In this document: piece by piece, positions 26,185 to 36,811 of the stretch
Numbering within the stretch: position 1 is the stretch's first letter
Layout of the letters: each line of letters opens with the position of its first letter
Source of the DNA: Thioalkalivibrio sp. ALE14
Lineage (GTDB): Bacteria; Pseudomonadota; Gammaproteobacteria; Ectothiorhodospirales; Ectothiorhodospiraceae
NCBI RefSeq assembly: GCF_000376845.1
Contig: NZ_AQXY01000016.1
Location: 1-38,610 of the forward strand
Length of the DNA stretch: 38,610 nt
Direction: 5' to 3'
The notes under the pieces: generated by a model
What the model saw: only the letters and a program-made list of their open reading frames with translations
What the model was told of the DNA's origin: nothing
The model's database searches: none
Made by a program: the position numbers and the translations under genes

Positions 26185-27322
26185 TCTGCAGACCTTCCTC
26201 CGTACGTGTCAGTTCACCATCGCCCGCAAACCAGCGGGCGATGGTCTTTCCGGCGATCTCGTGGCGCCAGCCGCTGCCGAGGCGGCCGGTGGTGCCGTCC
26301 CCCTTCAGCAGCTCGATCACATCCTTGCGCTGTGCGATCGCGGCGGCGGTGATCTGGTTGCGCCGGGCGCATTCGCGCAGCAGGGCCATGCCAATGTCGG
26401 CCAGGACCTCTTCGGCCTCGGTGAGCCTGGCCTTCTCCGGGAGTTGCGGCCATTGTTCGCGGGGCAGGGCCTGGCCTTCGCGAATCGCCTCCAGCAGTTC
26501 TTCCTGACGCGGTGGCTTCATGCCTTCGGGGAAGCCCCGTAGCTGGTGCAGGGCATCGGTGTCCTGTGGCGTGCGCCGGGCGATGTCGATCAGGATGTCG
26601 TCGGCCAGGATCCAGCGTCGCGGGCGATCGCTCGCCTGTGCCGCGCGTTCGCGCCAGGCGGCCACGGCCTTCAGCACGCCCCGCTCGCGCGGCTTGAGCC
26701 GCTTGACGCCGGAGACCCGCTGCCAGGCCCCTTCGGGGTCCGGCTCGTAGAGGTCGGGGTTGCTCAGCGCCTCCATCTCCGGGCGCAGCCAGTGCATGCG
26801 GTCGTGGCTCTCCAGTTCGTGCAGCAGGCGCATGAACACGGTGGCCAGGAAGCGCACGTCGTCCGCGGCGTAGCGGATCTGCTGCTCGCTCAGGGGGCGA
26901 CGCGACCAGTCGGTGCGGGTCTGGCTCTTGTCGAGGTCGCGGTCGAGGATCGCCTTGACCAGGTTGGCGTAGCCGACCTGCTCCCCGTAACCGAGCATGC
27001 TGGCGGCGATCTGGGTGTCGAACACCGGGGTGGGCACCCGACCCAGTTCGCGATACAGGACTTCGAGGTCCTGCGACGCCGAGTGGAAGACCTTGGTCAC
27101 GCCGACATCGAACAGCAGGGGTTCGAGCAGGCGGATGTCCAGCTTCAGCGGGTCGACGCAGGCGATCTGGTCAAGGGTGGCCAGCTGGATCAGGCACAGG
27201 CGCGGGTAGTAGGTCTTCTCGCGCATGAACTCGGTGTCCAGCGCGATCCAGTCGGTCCCGGCGATGGTGTCGAGGAAGCCCTGCAGGGCCTCCGGGGTCT
27301 CGATCAGGCCGTGATCATGCAT
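26174..27322 (-). CDS. rnd: Ribonuclease D
   Basis: RNase D is a 3'-5' exoribonuclease that trims tRNA and other stable RNA precursors. The 382-residue product (E. coli 375) has the DEDDy exonuclease motifs: D29 and E31 in ALDTEF, D85 in SASQDLEVLY, and Y151 and D155 in IRYAADDVRF. These are followed by an HRDC domain (about 205-285) and a C-terminal HRDC-like domain. ATG 27322 was chosen because the N-terminus then matches the family. It overlaps the end of the DUF1244 gene by 8 bases (ATGCATGA), implying coupled translation. Its stop lies inside a perfect stem-loop. Confidence 0.95.
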   Translation of the reverse strand: MHDHGLIETPEALQGFLDTIAGTDWIALDTEFMREKTYYPRLCLIQLATLDQIACVDPLKLDIRLLEPLLFDVGVTKVFHSASQDLEVLYRELGRVPTPVFDTQIAASMLGYGEQVGYANLVKAILDRDLDKSQTRTDWSRRPLSEQQIRYAADDVRFLATVFMRLLHELESHDRMHWLRPEMEALSNPDLYEPDPEGAWQRVSGVKRLKPRERGVLKAVAAWRERAAQASDRPRRWILADDILIDIARRTPQDTDALHQLRGFPEGMKPPRQEELLEAIREGQALPREQWPQLPEKARLTEAEEVLADIGMALLRECARRNQITAAAIAQRKDVIELLKGDGTTGRLGSGWRHEIAGKTIARWFAGDGELTRTEEGLQIRP

Positions 27323-27617
27323 CGTGCGACTTCTGGCTGGCCTCGAAGGCCGCCTTCTGCTCGGGGGTGGCCTCCTTCTGGTAGCGCTCCTTCCACTCGC
27401 TGTAGGGCATGCCGTAGACGATCTCGCGGGCCCCTTCGTAGTCGACGGATTCGCCGCGTTCTTCGGCGGCGGCGACATACCATTTGGACAGGCAGTTGCG
27501 GCAGAAGCCGCCCAGGTTCATCAGGTCGATGTTCTGCACGTCCTTGCGTTCGTCCAGATGCTGCAGCAGGCGGCGAAAGACGGCCGCTTCGATCTCGGTT
27601 TGCTTGTTCTTGTCCAT
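27315..27617 (-). CDS. DUF1244 family protein
   Basis: This is a 100-residue cytoplasmic protein of the DUF1244 family, common in alpha- and gammaproteobacteria and of unknown function. The core NLGGFCRNCLSKWYVAAAEE (about 34-53) carries a CxxC pair that may bind metal. YGMPYSEWKERYQ and a charged, alanine-rich tail follow. AAGGAG lies 6 nt before ATG 27617, which decides the start against a longer frame to 27701. It is translationally coupled to rnd (8-base overlap) and lies 85 bp below mreD. Confidence 0.9.
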   Translation of the reverse strand: MDKNKQTEIEAAVFRRLLQHLDERKDVQNIDLMNLGGFCRNCLSKWYVAAAEERGESVDYEGAREIVYGMPYSEWKERYQKEATPEQKAAFEASQKSHDA

Positions 27618-27702
27618 TGACGACTCCTTGTTGCCAGTAGTGCGGGCACAGTATGCGGGACAGTCTCCGACGCTTCGAGCGGGGCGCGGGCTCGCTTCCA
27701 CC

Positions 27703-28194
27703 TCAGGTCAGGTGCAGCAGCCAGCGCCGGCGCACGTCGCGCAGGAGGAAGAAGATCAGCGGCCAGAGCAGGGCGCTGGTGATCACGGGAGACCAGTACC
27801 GGATGCTGTCGGGCGGGAATCCGGTGATCCCCTGGGGCCACAGCGCCAGCAGCTTGAACAGGGCGATCAGGGTCGCGACCACGATCATTTGCTGCCAGAC
27901 GGGATACACCCGCAGGCGCGGATGGACCTGCAGCACGATGTAGGTGATGACGGCCAGGGCAATGGCATTCTGCCCCAGCAGCTGGCCCATCAGCGTGTCC
28001 AGCAGTAACCCGGCGACAAAGGCGGTCAGGATGCCGATGCGGGTCGGAAAGGCCATGGCCCAGTAGATCAGGACCAGCGCCAGCCATTCCGGACGCGCGG
28101 GGCGCAGGGTCTCCGGGATCGGCACGATGGCCAGCGCCAGGGCCGCCAGCAGGGTCAGTGCCACCGGCCAGGGGATGCCGATGGCTCGGGTCAT
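27703..28194 (-). CDS. mreD: Rod shape-determining protein MreD
   Basis: MreD is an inner-membrane component of the elongasome that, with MreC and MreB, directs lateral wall synthesis. The 163-residue product (E. coli 162) is almost wholly hydrophobic, with about five or six membrane helices. PARPEWLALVLIYWAMAFPT and FVAGLLLDTLMGQLLGQNAI are characteristic. ATG 28194 overlaps the mreC stop in ATGA. The next gene downstream is DUF1244. Confidence 0.93.
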   Translation of the reverse strand: MTRAIGIPWPVALTLLAALALAIVPIPETLRPARPEWLALVLIYWAMAFPTRIGILTAFVAGLLLDTLMGQLLGQNAIALAVITYIVLQVHPRLRVYPVWQQMIVVATLIALFKLLALWPQGITGFPPDSIRYWSPVITSALLWPLIFFLLRDVRRRWLLHLT

Positions 28195-29120
28195 GGTGTG
28201 CCGGTTGCCTCGTCGTCCGGTTCCTGTTCCGCTGCCGGGGCGTCTGGTGTTGTCTCCATTTCTTCGTCCACATCAAGGGGGGCGATGCCCGACATGATGT
28301 CCTCGGTCCATAGCAGCAGGACCTCGCGGGAGCGGTCCAGCGCCGCCAGCGGCTCGGCCTCGATGCTCAGAAACGGCTGACCCTGCGGCCGCTCGACCGA
28401 GGTGACCCGTGCCACCGGGTAGTCGGCCGGGAAGCGCCCGCCCAGACCGGAGGTCAGCAGCAGGTCGCCGGGTTCCACGTCTTCCTGCAGCGGGACGTGG
28501 CGCATCTCCAGGCGTTGCGGATTGCCGGTACCGACGACCAGCCCGCGCAGTCCGGTGCGCGCACTCAGCACGGGCAGTGCATGGCTGGGGTCCGAGATCA
28601 GCAGCGCAACCGAGCTGGTCAGGCGGGTGGACAGGACCTGGCCGATCACGCCGTCCGCATTGATGACCGGCTGGCCGGCATAGACGTCGTCGGTGCGCCC
28701 CTTGTTGAGCACGATCTGCTGGCGGAAAGGGTCCAGGTCCACGGCCAGGAGCTTGGTGATCTCGACGCGCTCTTCGGCCTGCTGGGCGGTGTTCAGCAGC
28801 GCGCGCAGGCGGTCGTTTTCCAGTTGCAGTGCCTCGAAGCGCAGCTGGCGGGCGCGCAGCTCGGCGTTCTCGCTGCGCAGGATGCGGTTCTCGGTGATCA
28901 GATCCTCGCGGCTGGTGAACGACTCGAATACCCGGGTGACGGCCCGGACCGGCGCGTCCACCGCGACCTGCAACGGGTAGGTGACCGTGGCCAGCGCACC
29001 GCGGACAAACTGCAGTTCGTTGACACGGTGGTCCAGCGCCATCAGCGCCAGGCCCAGCAGGATGACCGCGAGCAGGCGCAGAGTGGGCGAGACACCCAGT
29101 CTGAACAGCGGCTTGCTGAT
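28191..29120 (-). CDS. mreC: Rod shape-determining protein MreC, apparent AUC start
   Basis: MreC is a bitopic inner-membrane protein linking MreB to the periplasmic cell-wall machinery. From 29042 the frame encodes a clear MreC: a coiled coil (about residues 65-105) then two beta domains, with RTDDVYAGQPVINADGVIGQ and FPADYPVARV. The first ATG/GTG/TTG in frame is that ATG, but it lies inside the conserved membrane helix. The preceding in-frame codons read SKPLFRLGVSPTLRLLAVIL, matching the usual MreC N-terminus (E. coli KPIFSRGPS...). No canonical start precedes them before an in-frame TAG at 29147-29145. ATC 29120-29118 sits 7 nt after GGAGG and gives 309 residues. A one-base error making ATG 29125 in frame is the alternative. 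The C-terminal tail is acidic and proline/alanine-rich. Confidence 0.85.
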   Translation of the reverse strand: MSKPLFRLGVSPTLRLLAVILLGLALMALDHRVNELQFVRGALATVTYPLQVAVDAPVRAVTRVFESFTSREDLITENRILRSENAELRARQLRFEALQLENDRLRALLNTAQQAEERVEITKLLAVDLDPFRQQIVLNKGRTDDVYAGQPVINADGVIGQVLSTRLTSSVALLISDPSHALPVLSARTGLRGLVVGTGNPQRLEMRHVPLQEDVEPGDLLLTSGLGGRFPADYPVARVTSVERPQGQPFLSIEAEPLAALDRSREVLLLWTEDIMSGIAPLDVDEEMETTPDAPAAEQEPDDEATGTP

Positions 29121-29264
29121 GGCATGACCTCCGGTTGCGGATCGCGTCTACGGGTCGAACCGCGTCGAGGCATCTTCCCCGCGCGGTCTTGCTGACCGGT
29201 TGGGCCCGGAGTGTAACCCGAACCCCTGCCGTGCGGGGGAGGCGCGGCGGGGCTGAGTCGGGCC

Positions 29265-30382
<1,118 letters not shown>

Positions 30383-30451
30383 CAACGGCTTTGTGGTAAG
30401 TTTGCGCTCCGTTTTGCCCGTTGAACTGAACGCAACAGGACCCTTCCCGCC

Positions 30452-30739
30452 ATGTCCGTCGATACCTCCGAAGTCCGGCGCATCGCCCATCTCTCCCGTC
30501 TTGCCATGAACGATGACCAGGCCCGGGATTTTGCGGGAGGGCTGAGCGATATCTTTGCCTTTGTCGAACAACTGGATGGTGCGGCCATCGAGGGTGTCGA
30601 GCCGATGGCCCACCCGCTGGATGCCGAGCAACGCCTGCGTCCGGATGCGGTCACCGAGCCGGACCGGCGCGAGACCTACCAGGCGATCGCCCCGGCCGTC
30701 GAGGGTGGTCTGTACCTGGTCCCGCGCGTCATCGAGTGA
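30452..30739 (+). CDS. gatC: Glutamyl-tRNA(Gln)/aspartyl-tRNA(Asn) amidotransferase subunit C
   Basis: GatC is the small subunit that bridges GatA and GatB in the amidotransferase making Gln-tRNA(Gln) and/or Asn-tRNA(Asn). The 95-residue protein has the family pattern VRRIAHLSRLAMNDD (8-22), FVEQLDGAAIEGVEPMAHPL (about 37-56) and the C-terminal GLYLVPRVIE. Its ATG is at 30452. A CCATG context with only weak upstream purines precedes it. gatA follows after 73 bp and gatB after that, so this is likely the first gene of the gatCAB operon. Confidence 0.94.
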   Translation: MSVDTSEVRRIAHLSRLAMNDDQARDFAGGLSDIFAFVEQLDGAAIEGVEPMAHPLDAEQRLRPDAVTEPDRRETYQAIAPAVEGGLYLVPRVIE

Positions 30740-30812
30740 TCCCCGCGCGGACCGCATTGTTGCCGTTCTGTTGAATCCGTCACGCTTCTAGCCAGCAAGA
30801 GTCCCCGAAACC

Positions 30813-32267
<1,455 letters not shown>

Positions 32268-32278
32268 GGGCCCTGAAC

Positions 32279-33712
32279 ATGGAATGGGAAACCGTCATCG
32301 GGCTGGAGATTCACGCCCAGCTCAATACCGTCTCCAAGATCTTTTCCGGGGCGCCCACCGCCTACGGCGCCGAGCCCAACCGCCAGGCCTGCCCGGTGGA
32401 CCTGGGCATGCCCGGCGTGCTGCCGGTGCTGAACCAGGGCGCGGTGGAGCGGGCCGTGATGCTGGGCCTGGCGATCAATGCCGAGATCACCCCGCGCTCG
32501 GTATTCGCGCGCAAGAACTACTTCTATCCGGACCTCCCCAAGGGCTACCAGATCTCGCAGTTCGAACTGCCGATCGTGGGCCTGGGCCATCTGGATATCG
32601 AGCTGGAAGACGGCACGACCAAGCGTATCGGCGTGACCCGCGCGCACCTTGAGGAGGACGCCGGCAAGAGCCTGCACGAGGGCTTCGAGGCGATGACCGG
32701 TATCGACCTCAACCGCGCCGGCACCCCGCTGATCGAGATCGTCTCCGAACCGGAACTGCGTTCGGCGAAAGAGGCCGTGGCCTACATGAAGAAGCTGCAC
32801 TCGCTGGTGCGCTATCTCGATATCTGCGACGGCAACATGCAGGAAGGCAGCTTCCGCTGTGATGCGAACGTCTCGATCCGGCCGAAGGGTCAGGCCGAGT
32901 TCGGCACCCGAGCGGAGCTGAAGAACCTGAACTCCTTCCGCTTCGTCGAGCGCGCGATCAACTTCGAGGTCGAACGCCAGATCGACGTGATCGAGGGTGG
33001 CGGCACGGTGGTCCAGGAGACCCGCCTGTACGACCCGGACCGCGACGAGACGCGCTCCATGCGCAGCAAGGAAGAGGCCAACGACTACCGCTACTTCCCC
33101 GATCCGGACCTGCTGCCGCTGGTCGTGGACAGCGCCTTCATCGAGACCGTGCGCGAAAAGCTCCCGGAGCTGCCGGACGCCAAGCGCGCCCGCTTTGTCG
33201 AGCAGTACGGCCTGTCCGACTACGACGCCGGTGTGCTGACCGCGACCCGCGAGATGGGCGACTTCTACGAGGCCGTGGCCGCCGGCTGCGATGCGCCCAA
33301 GCTGGCCGCCAACTGGGTGATGGGCGAGTTCTCCGCCGCGCTCAACCGCTCCGAGGTCGAACTGGCCGAGGCCCCGGTGAATGCCGAGGGCCTGGCCGGC
33401 CTGCTCGCGCGCATCCAGGACGAGACCATCTCCGGCAAGATCGCCAAGGAGGTCTTCGAGGCGATGTGGAACGGCGAGGGCGACGCCGACGCGGTGATCG
33501 AGGCCAAGGGCCTCAAGCAGATCACCGACACCGGCGCGATCGACGCCATCATCGACGAGGTCATGGCCAACAACCCGCAGCAGCTCGAGCAGTATCGTGG
33601 CGGCAAGGACAAGCTGTTCGGCTTCTTCGTCGGCCAGGTGATGAAGGCCACCCAGGGCAAGGCCAACCCCGCCCAGGTGAACGAGCGCCTGAAGGCGAAA
33701 CTCGACGCTTGA
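32279..33712 (+). CDS. gatB: Aspartyl/glutamyl-tRNA amidotransferase subunit B
   Basis: GatB phosphorylates the mischarged Glu-tRNA(Gln) or Asp-tRNA(Asn) and accepts ammonia from GatA. The 477-residue protein starts [20 protein letters not shown], the universal GatB opening. [20 protein letters not shown] (about 78-97) and [17 protein letters not shown] (about 185-200) form the kinase/active site. A C-terminal helical YqeY-like tRNA-binding domain ends [13 protein letters not shown]. Length matches E. coli-type homologues. The start at ATG 32279 lies 11 bp after the gatA stop. hslO starts 21 bp downstream. Confidence 0.97.
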   Translation: MEWETVIGLEIHAQLNTVSKIFSGAPTAYGAEPNRQACPVDLGMPGVLPVLNQGAVERAVMLGLAINAEITPRSVFARKNYFYPDLPKGYQISQFELPIVGLGHLDIELEDGTTKRIGVTRAHLEEDAGKSLHEGFEAMTGIDLNRAGTPLIEIVSEPELRSAKEAVAYMKKLHSLVRYLDICDGNMQEGSFRCDANVSIRPKGQAEFGTRAELKNLNSFRFVERAINFEVERQIDVIEGGGTVVQETRLYDPDRDETRSMRSKEEANDYRYFPDPDLLPLVVDSAFIETVREKLPELPDAKRARFVEQYGLSDYDAGVLTATREMGDFYEAVAAGCDAPKLAANWVMGEFSAALNRSEVELAEAPVNAEGLAGLLARIQDETISGKIAKEVFEAMWNGEGDADAVIEAKGLKQITDTGAIDAIIDEVMANNPQQLEQYRGGKDKLFGFFVGQVMKATQGKANPAQVNERLKAKLDA

Positions 33713-33733
33713 TCATGTCCGAGGTCAGCCGCG

Positions 33734-34630
33734 ATGCGTGAGGCCGATACCTTGCACCGGTTCATGCTGGAGGAGGCCGGGGTGCGCGGCGAATGGGTGC
33801 ACCTGGATGCCGCCTGGCAGGCCCTGCTGGAACGCCACGAGTACCCGCCCGTGGTGCGCGACCTGCTGGGCCAGGCCTATGCGGCGGTCGCCCTGACCGC
33901 GGCCACCCTCAAGTTCGACGGCTCGTTGATCCTGCAGGTCACCGGCCCCGGCCCGGTGCACATGATCGTGGCCCAGGCCGACGGCCAGGGGCGGCTGCGC
34001 GGGCTGGCCCGCTTTCGCGAGACGCCGCCCGAGGGCGCGACACTGGCCGAGTGCGCCGGCGAGGACGCACGGCTGATGCTGACCCTGGACCCGGGGGATG
34101 GCGGCGAGCGCTATCAGGGCGTGGTCGAGCTGGAGGGCGAGACCCTCGCGGACGCGATGAACGTCTACTTCGAGCGTTCCGAGCAGCTGCCGACCCGGCT
34201 GTGGCTGGCCAGTGGGGCGCAGTCCGCGGCCGGCATGCTCCTGCAGGCGCTCCCGGGCGAGGGTGGCGATGCGGTGACCCGGGACTCGGAGGAATGGAAC
34301 CGCGCGACGATCCTGGCCGAGACCACCACCGCCGACGAGCTGCTGGAGCTGGATGCCGGGACCCTGCTGGGCCGGCTGTTCGCCGAGGAGCGCGTGCGCC
34401 TGTTCGACGGCACCGGTGTCAGCTTCCACTGCCCCTGCTCCCGCGAGCGCATCGGCGAAACCCTGCGTAGCCTGGGCCGTGACGAGATCCGCAGCATCAT
34501 CGAGGAGCAGGGCTCGGTGGACGTAACCTGTGAGTTCTGCAACGCCCACTACCACTTCGACCCGGTCGATGCCGAGGCGCTGTGTGCCGCCGAGAGTGCC
34601 CAGCCGCCGACCCCGGATACCCGTCAGTAG
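33734..34630 (+). CDS. hslO: 33-kDa redox-regulated chaperone Hsp33
   Basis: Hsp33 is a cytoplasmic holdase activated when oxidative stress oxidises its zinc-binding cysteines. The 298-residue product (E. coli 292) has the N-terminal HslO core and the C-terminal redox switch, CPC (about C233/C235) and CEFC (about C266/C269) in VTCEFCNAHYHF. All four cysteines are present, so it should be functional. ATG 33734 has GAGG 9 nt upstream. A tiny frame (MSEVSRDA, 33716-33742) overlaps the start and may be chance. It lies 21 bp after gatB and is probably expressed with gatCAB. Confidence 0.95.
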   Translation: MREADTLHRFMLEEAGVRGEWVHLDAAWQALLERHEYPPVVRDLLGQAYAAVALTAATLKFDGSLILQVTGPGPVHMIVAQADGQGRLRGLARFRETPPEGATLAECAGEDARLMLTLDPGDGGERYQGVVELEGETLADAMNVYFERSEQLPTRLWLASGAQSAAGMLLQALPGEGGDAVTRDSEEWNRATILAETTTADELLELDAGTLLGRLFAEERVRLFDGTGVSFHCPCSRERIGETLRSLGRDEIRSIIEEQGSVDVTCEFCNAHYHFDPVDAEALCAAESAQPPTPDTRQ

Positions 34631-34638
34631 TCCGCCCC

Positions 34639-34658
34639 GTACGATCCTTCGGACGTAC
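34639..34658 (+). other. Stem-loop after hslO (weak terminator candidate)
   Basis: GTACG(A)TCC pairs with GGACGTAC across a short TTC loop with one bulged A. It begins 8 nt after the hslO stop. The following bases (CCTCTCGTTAGCC) are only weakly T-rich, so termination is doubtful. Confidence 0.35.
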
Positions 34659-34777
34659 CCTCTCGTTAGCCGGCCGTGACCCCCGGGGGCCAGTCGGATG
34701 TGGGCTGTGCCCCCGAGCGTCCGCGGTCTTGCTATAGATGCAGGACTGACCTTGCAGCGTTCGCAGACGGGGGCGCA

Positions 34778-35194
34778 ATGTATTCCCGGCACACCGAGAT
34801 CCCCACCCTGGATGTCCGCCCCGGCTGGCTGGTGGAGGCACGCTACTTCAACCATGTCCGCCGTGCCCTGACCCGCCTGGGGCCCGAGATTCGCCTGTCG
34901 CCGCCGGGGCTCAAGCACCTGGACCTGATCCTGCAGCGCGATGCCTGGATCGTCGTCGATCGCGTGCTGAACGACATGCCGGTGGTCGCCTGGACCGCCT
35001 TCCACTCGCGCGGGCGGCGCAGCCTGCACCGGCCGGTCGCCTGCGAACTGCTGCTGTTCCACGCGATGGCCAGCATGGTGATGAACCGCACCCTGTCCGC
35101 GATGGAGCCCGAGCTGGCGGTGGCGCTGGCCGAGGCCGCACCCCCTCCGTCAACGGGCAAGATCCTGCCCTTCCATCCGCGCTCCTGCGCCTGA
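34778..35194 (+). CDS. Hypothetical protein, function unknown
   Basis: I do not recognise this 138-residue protein. It has no signal peptide and no clear membrane segment. Visible features are an N-terminal aromatic/basic stretch (MYSRHTEIPTLDVRPGWLVE), an amphipathic middle (LKHLDLILQRDAWIVVDRVL), a helix-like VACELLLFHAMASMVMNRTL, and a proline-rich tail. ATG 34778 follows a GGGGGCGC Shine-Dalgarno-like tract. Codon use resembles the neighbouring core genes, so it is probably a real gene. It is on the same strand as gatCAB-hslO, 147 bp after hslO, and convergent with the moeB-like gene (18 bp apart). Confidence 0.7.
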   Translation: MYSRHTEIPTLDVRPGWLVEARYFNHVRRALTRLGPEIRLSPPGLKHLDLILQRDAWIVVDRVLNDMPVVAWTAFHSRGRRSLHRPVACELLLFHAMASMVMNRTLSAMEPELAVALAEAAPPPSTGKILPFHPRSCA

Positions 35195-35212
35195 GTCAGT
35201 GTCTCCCCGGGT

Positions 35213-35968
35213 TCAGGCCGGGGCGTGGCGGTGGCCGCACGCCGGGCAGGCAGGGTCACGGCGCAGGCGGATCTCGCGGAACTGCATCGCCAGCCCGTCG
35301 AGGATCAGCAGCCGGCCGCTGAGGGTGGGCAGTCCCATCAGCAGCTTCAGTGCCTCGGTCGCCTGCAGGCTGCCGACCACGCCGGGCAGGCTCGCCAGTA
35401 CACCGTTGGCGGCGCAGGTGTCCTCGTCACCACCCCCCTCGCCGTACAGGCAGTGGTAGCAGGCCGCCTCTGGGTCGCGGTAGTCAAAGGTGGTCAGTTG
35501 TCCCTCGAAGCGGATCACGGCCCCGGAGACCAGTGGCGCTCCAGCCGACAGCGCGGCGCGGCTGATGGCCCCGCGCGCGGCGAAGTTGTCCGTGCCGTCC
35601 AGGACCACATCGGCATCGGCGAACAGCCGGTGCATCGCCGCGTCATCGAGGTATTCGGCGCGCGTCTCCACCCGGCAGCCGGGATTCATCGCAGCGATGC
35701 GATCGGCCGCCGAGGCCACCTTGTCGCGGCCGATGTCGGCATCGGTGTGCAGGATCTGGCGCTGCAGGTTGGTCACCTCGACGTGGTCCGGGTCCACCAG
35801 GGTCAGGCGGCCCACGCCGGCCGCGGCCAGGTAGGCGGCGACCGGAGAACCCAGTCCGCCCAGTCCCATGATCACCGCATGCGCCTGCTGCAGGGCCTCC
35901 TGACCCTCCACCCCCACGCCGGGGAGCATGATCTGGCGGCTGTACCGCAGGAGCTGGTCGTCATCCAT
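35213..35968 (-). CDS. moeB: MoeB/ThiF-type adenylyltransferase
   Basis: This E1-like enzyme adenylates the C-terminal glycine of a ubiquitin-like sulfur carrier (MoaD or ThiS) for molybdopterin or thiamin synthesis. The 251-residue product (E. coli MoeB 249) shows R11 in RYSRQI, the nucleotide loop GLGGLGSP (about 35-42), DPDHVEVTNLQRQ (about 59-71) and the metal aspartate D127 in LDGTDNF. Four zinc cysteines are in CYHC (about 169-172) and CPAC (about 240-243), and a cysteine lies in EDTCAANGV. MoeB versus ThiF cannot be decided without the partner carrier, which is not in this window. GGAG lies 9 nt before ATG 35968. Confidence 0.88.
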   Translation of the reverse strand: MDDDQLLRYSRQIMLPGVGVEGQEALQQAHAVIMGLGGLGSPVAAYLAAAGVGRLTLVDPDHVEVTNLQRQILHTDADIGRDKVASAADRIAAMNPGCRVETRAEYLDDAAMHRLFADADVVLDGTDNFAARGAISRAALSAGAPLVSGAVIRFEGQLTTFDYRDPEAACYHCLYGEGGGDEDTCAANGVLASLPGVVGSLQATEALKLLMGLPTLSGRLLILDGLAMQFREIRLRRDPACPACGHRHAPA

Positions 35969-36029
35969 GGAGCAGGTCTCCGGAGAAAGGCCGAAATTGT
36001 AACCGGCGTCACGCTCGCCGGCGGCCCCA

Positions 36030-36039
36030 GTTAGCTAAC
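36030..36039. promoter_or_regulatory. Perfect palindrome GTTAGCTAAC in divergent promoter region
   Basis: A perfect 10-bp palindrome lies between the divergent moeB-like gene and the histidine-rich gene, 62 bp from the former. It could be a repressor site for either, but a chance occurrence is not excluded. Confidence 0.3.
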
Positions 36040-36147
36040 GTTCAGGAACGCGGAATAGGCTGAATCCTGGCAATCCTGCCACAACCACGGGTCGGTCGAC
36101 GCTCCTGACGAGCGCGCGGACGACCCGAATGGAAGGAGGGATCACTC

Positions 36148-36510
36148 ATGAAGCGACTCACGATTCTGGTACCTGCGGCATTGATGGCGCTTGCCCTGGC
36201 CGCCCCCACCCATGCGGCCCACCCGATCACCGGCCCGCTGCAGGCGGCGGGTGCCGCCAGCTTCGATGCCGCTGCGCTGCAACCGGTGCGGCATGGCCAT
36301 TCGCGCGGACACAAGCACTACCGTGGGCATCCGGGGGCGCATGGCCACAAGCAGGCGAAGCGCGCGAAACACCGCGGCCGCGGCCATCACAAGGGCTCGC
36401 GCAGCTACGAGCATCATCACTATCACTACTACGACAACCGCTCGAGCCGCTACCGCCACCGCTCTTCGCCCAGCGGCTCGGTCAACCTGCACCTGCGCCT
36501 GCCGCTCTGA
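36148..36510 (+). CDS. Histidine-rich exported small protein
   Basis: This 120-residue protein has a clear Sec signal peptide (MKRLTILVPAALMALALAAP, cleavage near THAA). The mature part is short and extremely rich in histidine, arginine, lysine, glycine and tyrosine: HGHSRGHKHYRGHPGAHGHK, HRGRGHHKGS, then YEHHHYHYYDNRSS. It ends in a short hydrophobic strand, VNLHLRLPL. No family is recognised. The histidine clusters suggest metal (Zn, Ni or Cu) or polyanion binding in the periplasm, which is inference. GGAAGGAGGG is an unusually strong Shine-Dalgarno 7 nt before ATG 36148, indicating high expression. A strong terminator follows. Confidence 0.8.
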   Translation: MKRLTILVPAALMALALAAPTHAAHPITGPLQAAGAASFDAAALQPVRHGHSRGHKHYRGHPGAHGHKQAKRAKHRGRGHHKGSRSYEHHHYHYYDNRSSRYRHRSSPSGSVNLHLRLPL

Positions 36511-36536
36511 TCCGGCAGCGGTCCTGACGAACCGCG

Positions 36537-36563
36537 AGCCCCGGCCCCTGGCCGGGGCTTTTT
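36537..36563 (+). terminator. Rho-independent terminator after the histidine-rich gene
   Basis: AGCCCCGGCC (36537-36546) and GGCCGGGGCT (36550-36559) form a perfect 10-bp stem with a CCT loop, followed by a T-run to 36563. It begins 26 nt after the stop codon. Confidence 0.92.
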
Positions 36564-36655
36564 CGTGGTGAAGATCGAGGGGGCGTGAGACGCGGTGCTT
36601 CGCGTTTCCCTTATCTTCCAAATCGATCACATTTATGTAAATATTCGGATATAAG

Positions 36656-36683
36656 ACCCCGCCGGTGTAGCGGGGTTTTTTTT
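36656..36683 (+). terminator. Second rho-independent terminator with eight-T tract
   Basis: ACCCCGC (36656-36662) pairs with GCGGGGT (36670-36676) around a 7-nt loop and is followed by eight consecutive Ts (36676-36683). It lies about 92 nt beyond the previous terminator with no gene in between. It could be a backup terminator or the end of a short untranslated RNA. Confidence 0.85.
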
Positions 36684-36811
36684 GGGGTGGCTCCCCATGG
36701 TGGCGCCGGTATCTCGGGGCCGTTTGTCCGTGCGGAATGACGAGAGCGTTTGGCTTGGCGTCGTGGTTCTGCGCGTCTAGCAGGGTTTTATTGACCAGGG
36801 AGAAATAACAC

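Noticed and set aside
33716-33742. Eight-codon frame overlapping the hslO start (leader peptide)
   Set aside because: Too short to distinguish from chance; no attenuator-like hairpin follows.
33725-35062. 445-codon open frame antisense to hslO and the unknown gene
   Set aside because: Same GC artefact; it spans two plus-strand genes and the gap between them.
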